DNA from: Pseudomonadota bacterium
Lineage (GTDB): Bacteria > Pseudomonadota > Gammaproteobacteria > Arenicellales > Poriferihabitantaceae
Length of the DNA: 6,848 nucleotides
NCBI GenBank assembly: GCA_024226105.1
Contig: JAAELZ010000043.1
Location: 1-6,848, forward strand
Direction of reading: 5' to 3'
Below the pieces are notes generated by a model. The model was not told the origin of the DNA. It saw only the letters and a list, made by a program, of their open reading frames with translations, and did no database searches. The position numbers and the translations under genes are program-made. Position 1 is the first letter of the stretch, and each line of letters starts with the position of its first letter. Positions 1 to 6,848 of this stretch are shown piece by piece.

Positions 1-183
1 GAATCAAATATGTTGAACAACAATGCTTCGTGGCATTGCCTGCGAGCAAAATAATACCATAGATGATTTGCGTCATAAGTTGCCAATTAATCCACCGGTA
101 CGATCTTCTGTTCGATGTTCTATCGCAGCTTAATTTGATGGCTGGCAAATCCGCTTAGCTCTTGATTGGGGCTGTTTTGAGGC
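1..183. other. Non-coding left flank downstream of the DMGDH-like gene
   Basis: I see no complete gene here. Besides the weak hairpin near the edge, a minus-strand frame beginning at an ATG at 74-76 reads MTQIIYGIILLAGNATKHCC and stays open to the window edge, for about 25 codons. Its start is hydrophobic, but there is no clear ribosome binding site, and it would run through the hairpin. It may be the start of a further gene, or chance; the visible part is too short to judge. No repeat, tRNA or insertion sequence end is apparent. Confidence 0.5.
19..40 (-). terminator. Weak terminator-like hairpin beyond the DMGDH-like gene
   Basis: CAATGC (21-26) and GCATTG (33-38) form a 6-bp stem with a 6-nt loop. 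Read on the minus strand, two G-U pairs extend it to 8 bp and it runs into UUGUUC. It lies about 145 bp after the dmgdh stop, so it could end the operon message. The stem has modest GC and the U-tract is broken, so support is limited. Confidence 0.25.
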
Positions 184-2631
184 TTAGTGGTCCGCTCTTG
201 AACGAATCGCCTCGGGGTCCCAGACCGGGTCGCCAATAACCACCGCTTTGCGTTGCTCGCCCAGTAGCTCGACCCGTAACTGTGTCCCGACCTGTGCATA
301 TTTCGGCTCTATGTAGGCAAACCCCAGGCTTTTTCGGGTGGCATGACCATACCCCCCCGAGGTGGTCACGCCGACAGGAATGCCATCGGCAAACACGGGC
401 TCGCCTCCCGCGATATCACAATCCTCCGAGTCCACTTCGAGGTATACAATTTGTTCGGAAATATCACTTTCCAGTACCGCTAACGTGGCGTCTTTACCCG
501 TGAAATATTCTTTCTTCCCGGCAAAAAACCGCATCAGGCCTGCTTCGACCATGGTAATTTCATTGGTCAGTTCGCTGCCCCAGCCTTTGTAGGCTTTTTC
601 CATACGCATCGAGTTGACCGCGTAGGTGCCGAAGTTGGCGATGCCAAACTCCTGCCCGGCTGCCCAGAGCGCATCGTATACAGTCAGCATATCAGCCATC
701 GGTACGTGTAACTCCCAGCCCAGTTCGCCGACATAATTTACTCGCAGGGCGCGCACATGGATACCGGCAACAGAAATCTCCTGACCGCTCAACCAGCGAA
801 AATTTGCATTGCCCAGGTCGGTATCAGTCAACTGTGTCAGCACTTCGCGTGAACGCGGTCCTGCCAGTACCAATACACCATACTCATCGCTGATATTTTT
901 TACCTGAACCTCTTCGCCATCCAGGATACCCTGGTTCAGGGTATCAAGATCCCGGTCTTCAGCGACTGCGCCGGACAGGACATAATAGTGCTCGTCACCT
1001 AGCCGGGTAATTGTCGATTCACCACTGATACGCCCGGTCGGGGACAGGTAGTGTGTCAGGCTGATACCGCCTGGACGTGGTGACATATTGTTGGCACTGA
1101 TGCGGTTGAGCAGGGTTCGGGCATCTTTACCGGTGACGTCGTATTTGGCGAAACTGGACAGATCCAGTAAACCCACGCGCTCGCGTACCGCCTCACATTC
1201 TTTAGCGATGATCTCAAAGATATTGTTATGTCGGAAACCGGGTTCTTCCTGACGGCCGTCAGGGGAAAACCATTTGGGTCGTTCCCAGCCATTGGATTCA
1301 GTGTATACACAACCCTGTTCCAGCAAGCGATCGTACAGGGGGGTGATTCTGGCCTTGCGTGCCGCAGGGCGTTCCTCGCCCGGCAGGTGCAGGGCGTACA
1401 TGTGTTCGTAGTCCTGATGCGATTTAGCTTTGGTATAAGCGCCGGGCATGAACTGACCGAAGCGTCTTGGGTCGACCCCGGCCATGTTGATCTCGGCGTC
1501 GCCATAAATCATCCATTGGGCGAGGTATTTGCCCGAGCCGGCGCCGGCGGCTATACCGATGGAGGCGCCGTTACAATGCCAGAAATTGCGCAGCCCCGCT
1601 GCAGGGCCCAAACAGGGGTTGCCATCAGGTGTATGCGGGATAGCACCGCAAACGACGCGCTTTATACTCAGTTCCTCCCAGCTCGGTATGCGTTCCATGA
1701 CGCGTTCAATGAAGGGCAACAAATTGTCGAAATCAGGGTTAAATAATTCGTTCTCGGAGCTCCATTCCGGCCATCCGTCCCGGTGCGTCCAGCATTCTTC
1801 AGATTTTTCCGTTTCGTAAATCCCGATCAGCGCAGACTTTTGTTCCTGACGGTAATAGGCGGAGGGGTAAGGGTCGCGCATTACCGGCATTTCTTCATCG
1901 CTTTCCATGAATTCAGCTGCTGATTCGGTCACGATGTAGGTGTGTTTCATATTGGTGATGGGGGTATCGGTTCCCACCATCTGGCTCACCTGGCGCGCGT
2001 AGCAACCGGCTGCATTGACCACCATCTCGCACTGAATGTTACCCTGTTCGGTGACGATCTCCCAGTCATCTGACTTTTTCTGATTGATATCAATGACACG
2101 ATTGTGCGTGACAATTTTAGCGCCTAACATGCGCGCGCCTTTCGCCATGGCCTGGGTGACCCCGGCGGGGTCGACATGGCCGTCGTTCATGGTCCATGCT
2201 CCCGCGAGCACCCCATCCGTGTTTACGTGTGGATTGATCTGGCGAATCTTGGCCGGGTCAATGATTTCGCAATCAAAACCAATTAATTTACCCACACTGG
2301 CGACGCGGTGGAACCATTCTACTTCAGATTGTTTGAGTGCGAAGCGGATACCTCCGCAGCCATGCCAGCTGACATATTGCCCGGTCAGTTCTTCGAGTTT
2401 TGGATACAGGTGAATGCCATGATCATGAATTTTTGCCATATTGTAATCGGCAATAAAACTCGGGCATTGCCCGGCGGCATGCCAGGTCGAACCCGAAGTC
2501 AGCTCGCCTTTTTCAATTAATACGATATCTGTCCAGCCTTCCAGGGCAAGGTGGTATAACAGGCTGACGCCCATGACGCCACCACCGACGATGACAACTT
2601 TGGCTTGAGATGGCAGGTTGGATTCGCTCAT
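184..2631 (-). CDS. Dimethylglycine dehydrogenase-like FAD oxidoreductase fused to a GcvT domain
   Basis: This 815-residue enzyme resembles dimethylglycine/sarcosine dehydrogenases, which oxidatively remove an N-methyl group and transfer it to tetrahydrofolate as 5,10-methylene-THF. Domain order: an FAD-binding DAO fold (about 10-375) with VVIVGGGVMGVSLLYHL at 12-28; a linker/DUF1989-type FAO_M region (about 378-432); a GcvT folate-binding domain (about 433-710); and a GcvT C-terminal barrel (about 720-805). SGSTWHAAGQ (46-55) matches the segment in mammalian DMGDH where His carries covalent FAD, so His51 is the predicted flavin attachment site. YVGELGWELHVP (633-644) is the typical GcvT folate-site segment. 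Mammalian DMGDH is about 860 residues including its transit peptide, so this is full length. The ATG at 2631 follows the mttB stop by 5 bp with only a weak GAG upstream, which suggests translational coupling. Dimethylglycine is the favoured substrate because of the MttB-family partner; sarcosine or another N-methyl amine cannot be excluded. Confidence 0.9.
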   Translation of the reverse strand: MSESNLPSQAKVVIVGGGVMGVSLLYHLALEGWTDIVLIEKGELTSGSTWHAAGQCPSFIADYNMAKIHDHGIHLYPKLEELTGQYVSWHGCGGIRFALKQSEVEWFHRVASVGKLIGFDCEIIDPAKIRQINPHVNTDGVLAGAWTMNDGHVDPAGVTQAMAKGARMLGAKIVTHNRVIDINQKKSDDWEIVTEQGNIQCEMVVNAAGCYARQVSQMVGTDTPITNMKHTYIVTESAAEFMESDEEMPVMRDPYPSAYYRQEQKSALIGIYETEKSEECWTHRDGWPEWSSENELFNPDFDNLLPFIERVMERIPSWEELSIKRVVCGAIPHTPDGNPCLGPAAGLRNFWHCNGASIGIAAGAGSGKYLAQWMIYGDAEINMAGVDPRRFGQFMPGAYTKAKSHQDYEHMYALHLPGEERPAARKARITPLYDRLLEQGCVYTESNGWERPKWFSPDGRQEEPGFRHNNIFEIIAKECEAVRERVGLLDLSSFAKYDVTGKDARTLLNRISANNMSPRPGGISLTHYLSPTGRISGESTITRLGDEHYYVLSGAVAEDRDLDTLNQGILDGEEVQVKNISDEYGVLVLAGPRSREVLTQLTDTDLGNANFRWLSGQEISVAGIHVRALRVNYVGELGWELHVPMADMLTVYDALWAAGQEFGIANFGTYAVNSMRMEKAYKGWGSELTNEITMVEAGLMRFFAGKKEYFTGKDATLAVLESDISEQIVYLEVDSEDCDIAGGEPVFADGIPVGVTTSGGYGHATRKSLGFAYIEPKYAQVGTQLRVELLGEQRKAVVIGDPVWDPEAIRSRADH

Positions 2632-2636
2632 TTTAG

Positions 2637-4244
2637 TTACTCAGTTTTATTTTCAATGGGGTCGGACTCGATTGAAGAGGATTTCATCTGTTCGCGTGGC
2701 AGACGAATATCATAACTCGATCGAATACGTGAATCAATCTCGTCACTGATATGCCTGGGAAAATGACTGCTGAGAATTTCCTGGGCTTTTTGCCTTGCCG
2801 GCACGTTAATCGGCTGTGAGCCGTGCTCTTTCCATAAGCCTGGCGGGAAACGGTTGCCAACTTCCGGATAAACGTAGTCTTTTTGCATACGCGATAAAGT
2901 TGATTCATGTGAGAGAAAATGTTCAGGGCCATTCAAACAAACGTCTTCAATAGTTTTGAGTGCCAGGGTCTCGTCATTGATTTCGATACCGCGCACACTG
3001 CGATTGATTGCGCCCAGCATATCGTTGTCGAGCGTACAGCCTTCGAAGCTAAACCCCAGTAAACTCGCCTGCATGCCTGCGGCTTCATAGACCATATTGG
3101 CGCCACTGTGCCCGGCCAGGGCCAGGGTGTAACCTTTTTCAAAACCCGATTGCGCATCGGGTATTTTAGAATCGGCCATACCGGCGGCAATGCCCGTTGG
3201 CAGATCGTAATAGCGCCCCATTTGACCGCATGCTGCCATCATGACTGCCTGTTCTCCGCTACCGCCACTCATCGCGCCGGTTCTCAGATCAGATACGAAT
3301 GGCCACGGACCGGCAACACAGGGGTGCCCCGGAATAATGCTGTTAACATAGGCCAGCCCACCCAAAACTTCGGCCATTTCCTGAACCACTGCCCCTGCCA
3401 GGGTGGCGGGGCTGGTTGCTCCGGCCTGGCCGGCGGCGAGTAACAGGATGGGCATACCACCATGCACGCCGGCTTCAAGAACGCTGCAGGCATCCTCAGC
3501 GAAGCGCATGGGCGGCACCACAAAGCAGGCAGACATACTGACGAAAGGCCGCGCTCGCCAACTGGCCTCACTTCCTGCTATTTCGTGTAATAGTTTGAGG
3601 GCCTGGTTTACATTTGCAGGGTCAACAAAACTTGTGCCGACATGCTTGGTGGTGCCCGACACGGATGCATAGAGCGTATTCAAATCCATTGCGGCAGGTT
3701 GTTCGATATCCCTGGCGACCAGACATCTCTGAAACAAATGAATGTGGTCAAGCTTGTCGACCAGGCGCGCGGCATCGTACAAATCCTGAATAGTAGAATC
3801 ACGATAGGCTCCTTCGCCCGGATAGCCTGAATGCGTTTTCCAGTCATCGACAATATGCACGGCGGCTCCACCCGTACCAAAATGTACTTTGTTACCACTT
3901 AAGTGCCGATCGTGTTTCTCCTGCTGCCCATAAAGCGTGATATTTCGGGCTGCAATATCGAGCGTTTTTAGAATTAAATCGCGGGGGAATAACAGTCGTC
4001 CATCATCTGTATATTTTCCTCCAGCCGCCGTTACGGTTTTGATGCAGGAGGGGATGGCCTGCGAAAAACCGACATTTTCCAGCAGATCCAGAATGGCTTC
4101 ATTGATACGATCCATGTCCGCCCCGGTGAGCGGCTGATAGCACCCCCCGGACTGGCCCGGATGAACCGCTTTATCTTCTTCTGCCAACGGTGCAGCACGT
4201 AATGCGCGACGTGCGGTTCTCCCACCTGATCTTTTCGATGTCAT
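2637..4244 (-). CDS. Trimethylamine methyltransferase (MttB) superfamily protein, non-pyrrolysine type
   Basis: This protein (535 residues from the ATG) is an MttB-superfamily corrinoid methyltransferase. Family members move a methyl group from a methylated amine to a Co(I) corrinoid protein. Archaeal MttB uses a pyrrolysine coded by an in-frame UAG, but this frame has no amber codon until it ends at TAA, so it is a non-Pyl member. Characterised non-Pyl members demethylate quaternary amines (MtgB glycine betaine, MtpB proline betaine, MtcB carnitine). The N-terminus is Arg-rich (RSGGRTARRALRAAP, 5-19). Further landmarks are KVHFGTGGAAVHIVDD (119-134), a Gly/Ala-rich barrel core at about 250-330, and GIAAGMADSKIPDAQSGFEK (351-370). 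The tail is polar and Ser-rich. I prefer the ATG at 4244. The frame also permits TTG at 4253, three codons upstream; neither has a strong ribosome binding site. The stop is 5 bp before the DMGDH-like gene. With that neighbour, glycine betaine to dimethylglycine is the best guess. No corrinoid protein is in view, so the substrate is inferred. Confidence 0.88.
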   Translation of the reverse strand: MTSKRSGGRTARRALRAAPLAEEDKAVHPGQSGGCYQPLTGADMDRINEAILDLLENVGFSQAIPSCIKTVTAAGGKYTDDGRLLFPRDLILKTLDIAARNITLYGQQEKHDRHLSGNKVHFGTGGAAVHIVDDWKTHSGYPGEGAYRDSTIQDLYDAARLVDKLDHIHLFQRCLVARDIEQPAAMDLNTLYASVSGTTKHVGTSFVDPANVNQALKLLHEIAGSEASWRARPFVSMSACFVVPPMRFAEDACSVLEAGVHGGMPILLLAAGQAGATSPATLAGAVVQEMAEVLGGLAYVNSIIPGHPCVAGPWPFVSDLRTGAMSGGSGEQAVMMAACGQMGRYYDLPTGIAAGMADSKIPDAQSGFEKGYTLALAGHSGANMVYEAAGMQASLLGFSFEGCTLDNDMLGAINRSVRGIEINDETLALKTIEDVCLNGPEHFLSHESTLSRMQKDYVYPEVGNRFPPGLWKEHGSQPINVPARQKAQEILSSHFPRHISDEIDSRIRSSYDIRLPREQMKSSSIESDPIENKTE

Positions 4245-4265
4245 TTCTGCCAATAATTAGTTCAA

Positions 4266-4300
4266 CCCGATAGCAGTATCTAATAATCTCGATAGCGGAA
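4266..4300 (-). promoter_or_regulatory. Direct repeat resembling an AraC-type two-site operator
   Basis: On the minus strand the heptamer GCTATCG occurs twice in the same orientation, at 4290-4296 and 4268-4274, exactly 22 bp apart. With flanks, the copies are TTCCGCTATCGAG and TACTGCTATCGGG, which agree at 10 of 13 positions. AraC-family proteins commonly bind two direct half-sites about two helical turns apart. The neighbouring GbdR-like regulator is the natural candidate. The repeat lies about 22-56 bp upstream of the mttB ATG. Function is inferred from spacing and location only. Confidence 0.45.
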
Positions 4301-4325
4301 AATTAAAATAAACGACGCAGAATTA

Positions 4326-4331
4326 AGTATA
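4326..4331 (-). promoter_or_regulatory. Possible -10 element (TATACT) upstream of mttB
   Basis: TATACT on the minus strand differs from TATAAT at one position and lies in the only sizeable gap upstream of the mttB-dmgdh pair. No good -35 hexamer sits 16-18 bp further upstream, as would suit an activator-dependent promoter. If it is used, the GCTATCG repeat would lie downstream of the transcription start, which fits repression better than activation. An alternative is an AT-rich promoter nearer the ATG, such as TAATTA about 12-17 bp before it. The assignment is weak. Confidence 0.22.
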
Positions 4332-4340
4332 CACGCCGGG

Positions 4341-4358
4341 CAGGAAACCTATTTCCTG
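4341..4358 (-). terminator. Small hairpin overlapping the regulator stop codon
   Basis: CAGGAAA and TTTCCTG form a perfect 7-bp inverted repeat around a 4-nt loop that contains the TAG stop of the regulator gene. On the minus-strand transcript no U-run follows, so it does not look like a normal intrinsic terminator. It could be an attenuating or mRNA-stabilising hairpin between the regulator and mttB, or it could be chance. Confidence 0.25.
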
Positions 4359-5320
4359 GCTTCTCTTGGCGTGTTCCCGTAACGGGATTGATAACAGGTG
4401 CTGAAATGCCCGGATGATTTGAACCCGCAGGCGAGCGCAGCCTCTACTATTTTTAAACTGCTGTCCTGCAAAAGTTGATGTGCGGCATCCAGACGCAAGC
4501 CGAGATAATATCGGCTGGGTGTCGTTTTCAGGAAACGCTGAAATAATCGTTCCATCTGGCGTTTTGATACCTGTATCAGCGCCGCCAGATCGTTCGGAGT
4601 CAGGGGCTCTTCAATATTGGCTTCCATTAATTCGATGCATTCGAGCAAGCCTGGATGGCTGATACCGATACGCGCCTGCAAATCCATTCTCTGGGGGTCA
4701 CTCGGGGTTCTAATATACGGGTGAATCATGCTATCAGCCACAGAGGCAGCCAGTTCATGCCCGTGTCGCTGTTCAATCAGGTACAGCATCATATCCATCG
4801 AAGCGCAGCCCCCTGCGCAGGAGATTCGATTCCCCGCTATTTCAAACACGTCTGAGGTGACGGAAAGTTGAGGATAATCCTGTTTGAATTCATGCATATT
4901 TTCCCAGTGCGGGGTGCAGCTAAGCCCGGACAACAAACCGGCTTTGGCCAGAATATGGCAGCCCGTTTCAATGCCGCCGACCAACGCGCCCTGTTTGGCC
5001 TGATTCTTAAGCCAGGCCAGGCTGGGTGTATGGTTAAACTTGTGGGGCTCGAATGGCCCGCAAACAAATACCATCGGGAAACAGGGCGAGGAATCAACGA
5101 CATAATCTGCGGGCTGGACCATGCCGTTGCAGGCCGTCACGGGTTTGCCGTCTGCGGTAATGGTTTGCCATTGATAAAGGGGTTTGTTTGCGCGGCGGTT
5201 GGCGATTCTCAGGGTTTCGATGGCCGAAATGAACGGCAACATGGAAAATTGTTCGCATAAATAAAAGGCCACCTGCTGCTGTGCGCCTTCGGTTACCAGC
5301 CCGTATTGCAAAGAATTCAT
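4349..5320 (-). CDS. GlxA/GbdR-like AraC-family regulator with DJ-1/PfpI domain
   Basis: This 323-residue transcription factor has the two-part layout of the GlxA / ArgR / GbdR / CdhR group. Residues about 15-185 form a DJ-1/PfpI (GATase1-like) sensor domain and about 225-323 an AraC-type double helix-turn-helix. The first HTH falls near LTPNDLAALIQVSKRQMERL (240-259); the second is near IVEAALACGFKSSGHFS (291-307), followed by the usual tail ending NTPREARK. In the sensor domain the nucleophile elbow reads GGIETGCHILAKAGLL (115-130), with Glu118 where catalytic relatives carry Cys. That suggests ligand sensing rather than catalysis. Known relatives respond to glycine betaine/dimethylglycine (GbdR), carnitine (CdhR) or arginine (ArgR). 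Its position between betA and the mttB-dmgdh pair supports a betaine-type ligand. The ATG at 5320 has no clear Shine-Dalgarno sequence in the 40-bp gap, so translation may depend on the betA message. The exact ligand is not shown by sequence. Confidence 0.9.
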   Translation of the reverse strand: MNSLQYGLVTEGAQQQVAFYLCEQFSMLPFISAIETLRIANRRANKPLYQWQTITADGKPVTACNGMVQPADYVVDSSPCFPMVFVCGPFEPHKFNHTPSLAWLKNQAKQGALVGGIETGCHILAKAGLLSGLSCTPHWENMHEFKQDYPQLSVTSDVFEIAGNRISCAGGCASMDMMLYLIEQRHGHELAASVADSMIHPYIRTPSDPQRMDLQARIGISHPGLLECIELMEANIEEPLTPNDLAALIQVSKRQMERLFQRFLKTTPSRYYLGLRLDAAHQLLQDSSLKIVEAALACGFKSSGHFSTCYQSRYGNTPREARK

Positions 5321-5360
5321 GGTTTTGTATGGAAACTATGCTCGTACTACAGACATCAGT

Positions 5361-6848
5361 CTAGCGCTGACAGTTTTTATAATCCGGGTGATGCCAGACC
5401 GGCACTTTGGCGGGAGGCAGGGGGGTATTGCCGAGAATCAGGTCTGCCACTTTTTCAGCCACCATTAGCGTCGGTGCGTTGAGATTGCCATTGGTAATGC
5501 TGGGAAAAATCGAGGAATCCACCACGCGTAAGGACTGGATGCCGCGTACCCGGCATTGGTTATCGAGCACGGCCATGGCGTCATCATCTGCGCCCATTTT
5601 GCAGGTGCAGGAGGGGTGATAGGCACTTTCCACATTCTGCCGTACCCAGGCATCAATTTCTTCGTCGCTGGTGATACTTTCACCCGGTTGGATTTCGCCG
5701 TTGTCAAATTCCTGCATTGCTTCCTGGGCCAGAATTTCGCGCGATAACCGAATACAGGCGCGCCAGTCCTCTTTATCCTGCCGGGTTGAAATGTAGTTGA
5801 ATACTATATCCGGCGGATCTTCCGGATTGTCGGAATTAATCGACACCGAGCCGCGGCTTTCCGGTTTGTTGGGGCCGACGTGCACCTGGTAACCATGGCC
5901 TTTGACCGCCGCCTGTCCATCATAACGCATAGCGGCGGGAAGGAAATGATACTGAATATCCGGTGCCTTGAGGCCCGCGCGTGAGCGAATGAAGGCGCAG
6001 GATTCAAAATGATTGGTTGCGCCTAAACCTGTTTTAAATAATAGCCAGCGCGCACCGATTAATCCCTTGCTGAGCAAACCAAGTTTGCTGTTGAGTGTGA
6101 CGGCTTGTTTGCATTTGATCTGAAAATAGACTTCCAGGTGATCCTGCAGGTTTTCTCCTACACCGGGCAACTCATGGTGTGGTTCGACGCCCGCTGCTTC
6201 CAGTACCTTTTTCGGGCCGATGCCGGAAAGTTGAAGTAGCTGCGGTGAGCCGATTGACCCTGCTGAGAGAATCACTTCTTTCGCTGCCCTGGCCTGCCGG
6301 ATCTGCCCTTTGTGCTGATATTCAATACCTGTCGCAGTATGTCCATCCAGTAAAACCCTGCGGCTGTGGACACCTGTTATTAGCGTCAAATTCGGCCGCT
6401 TGAGCGCGTGACGAAGATGGGCCGAAGAGGTATTGGCTCGTACTCCGTTCTTAACGGTCATGTGCATCGGACCAAAGCCTTCCTGCTGAAAGCCGTTGTA
6501 ATCCTCGGTGATCGGGTAGCCGGCCTGAAACCCGGCATTGATAAAGGCCTGATAAAGCGGGTTAAGCTGCATGTGGTTGCCGTTGCAGGTACCCACCGGA
6601 CCCTGGCCGCCACGATACACATCTTCACCGCCTTCCCAGCTTTCCGATTTTTTAAAGTAGGGCAGGCAATCCTCATAGCTCCAGCCCTGTGCACCCAGTT
6701 TTTCCCACTGATTAAAATCATCCGCATGGCCGCGCACATACACCATGCCGTTTATGGATGAACTGCCCCCCAATACCTTGCCTCGAGGGCAATGCAATAC
6801 TCGATTGTCGATGCCCGGCTCGGGCTGGCTGTGAAACTGCCAGGTAAA
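5361..6848 (-). CDS. betA: Choline dehydrogenase-like GMC oxidoreductase (N-terminus off the window edge)
   Basis: This is an FAD-dependent glucose-methanol-choline (GMC) oxidoreductase. The likely reaction is oxidation of choline to betaine aldehyde, and possibly on to glycine betaine, with electrons passed to the respiratory chain at the inner membrane. The reading frame is open to the window edge: 17 further codons precede the TTG at 6797, which is therefore an internal leucine and not a start. In all 495 residues are visible. Counting from the edge, GMC signature 1 (RGKVLGGSSSINGMVYVRG) is at 22-40 and signature 2 (GSIGSPQLLQLSGIG) at 197-211. The catalytic His is in AYHPSCTCKMG (His at about 411) and its partner Asn in NGNLNAPT (about 457). 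BetA is usually about 550-560 residues, so some 60-65 residues including the N-terminal GxGxxG are missing. The stop is TAG, 40 bp before the regulator start, so cotranscription is likely. Another GMC alcohol dehydrogenase is possible, but the gene context favours choline. Confidence 0.88.
   Translation of the reverse strand, partial: FTWQFHSQPEPGIDNRVLHCPRGKVLGGSSSINGMVYVRGHADDFNQWEKLGAQGWSYEDCLPYFKKSESWEGGEDVYRGGQGPVGTCNGNHMQLNPLYQAFINAGFQAGYPITEDYNGFQQEGFGPMHMTVKNGVRANTSSAHLRHALKRPNLTLITGVHSRRVLLDGHTATGIEYQHKGQIRQARAAKEVILSAGSIGSPQLLQLSGIGPKKVLEAAGVEPHHELPGVGENLQDHLEVYFQIKCKQAVTLNSKLGLLSKGLIGARWLLFKTGLGATNHFESCAFIRSRAGLKAPDIQYHFLPAAMRYDGQAAVKGHGYQVHVGPNKPESRGSVSINSDNPEDPPDIVFNYISTRQDKEDWRACIRLSREILAQEAMQEFDNGEIQPGESITSDEEIDAWVRQNVESAYHPSCTCKMGADDDAMAVLDNQCRVRGIQSLRVVDSSIFPSITNGNLNAPTLMVAEKVADLILGNTPLPPAKVPVWHHPDYKNCQR

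Noticed and set aside
10..54. Plus-strand 14-codon frame starting MLNNNASWHC
   Set aside because: It is too short, with no ribosome binding site and no recognisable leader-peptide context.
133..150. ATTTG / CAAAT inverted repeat after the DMGDH stop
   Set aside because: The stem is only 5 bp and AT-rich with an 8-nt loop and no U-run, so it is likely chance.
1228..1746. Plus-strand reading frame of 172 codons
   Set aside because: It lies entirely inside the DMGDH-like gene on the opposite strand, has no recognisable domain, and its length is expected of an antisense shadow frame.
4868..5260. Plus-strand reading frame of 130 codons
   Set aside because: It is antisense to the regulator's conserved sensor domain, with no family features or start context of its own.
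6408..6761. Plus-strand reading frame of 117 codons
   Set aside because: It is antisense to conserved GMC oxidoreductase sequence and is best explained as a shadow.
6795..6797. TTG as start codon of the betA-like gene
   Set aside because: The same frame continues upstream to the window edge with typical BetA residues (WQFHSQPEPGIDNRV), so this codon is an internal leucine and the true start is outside the window.

Overview
All genes in this 6.8 kb window lie on the minus strand. Together they look like a bacterial choline / glycine betaine catabolism locus. Reading in the direction of transcription, from high to low coordinates, the order is: a choline dehydrogenase-type GMC flavoprotein (betA-like, cut by the right window edge); a GlxA/GbdR-like AraC-family regulator with a DJ-1/PfpI-like N-terminal domain; a trimethylamine methyltransferase (MttB) superfamily protein with no in-frame amber codon; and a dimethylglycine dehydrogenase-type FAD oxidoreductase fused to a GcvT/aminomethyltransferase module. 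The last two genes are only 5 bp apart. I see no believable plus-strand gene.

The four proteins suggest a route. Choline is oxidised by the GMC enzyme towards betaine aldehyde and glycine betaine. The MttB-family protein may remove one methyl group from glycine betaine (or a related quaternary amine) by corrinoid chemistry, giving dimethylglycine. The DMGDH-like enzyme then demethylates dimethylglycine to sarcosine and passes the one-carbon unit to tetrahydrofolate. The regulator belongs to a class that senses such compounds. The betaine step is an inference: no corrinoid protein, betaine aldehyde dehydrogenase or corrinoid-activating protein is visible in the window.

Non-coding DNA is limited. 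A 40-bp gap separates betA from the regulator. A gap of about 104 bp separates the regulator from mttB. It holds a small hairpin at the regulator stop codon, a TATACT -10-like hexamer, and a direct repeat of GCTATCG spaced 22 bp, which resembles an AraC-type two-site operator. The left 183 bp lie beyond the DMGDH stop and hold a weak hairpin and an uncertain short reading frame running off the edge.

The organism is probably a proteobacterium, more likely a gammaproteobacterium and perhaps marine, judged from the style of BetA and GbdR-like proteins and the intermediate base composition. The lineage call is an impression; no search was run.
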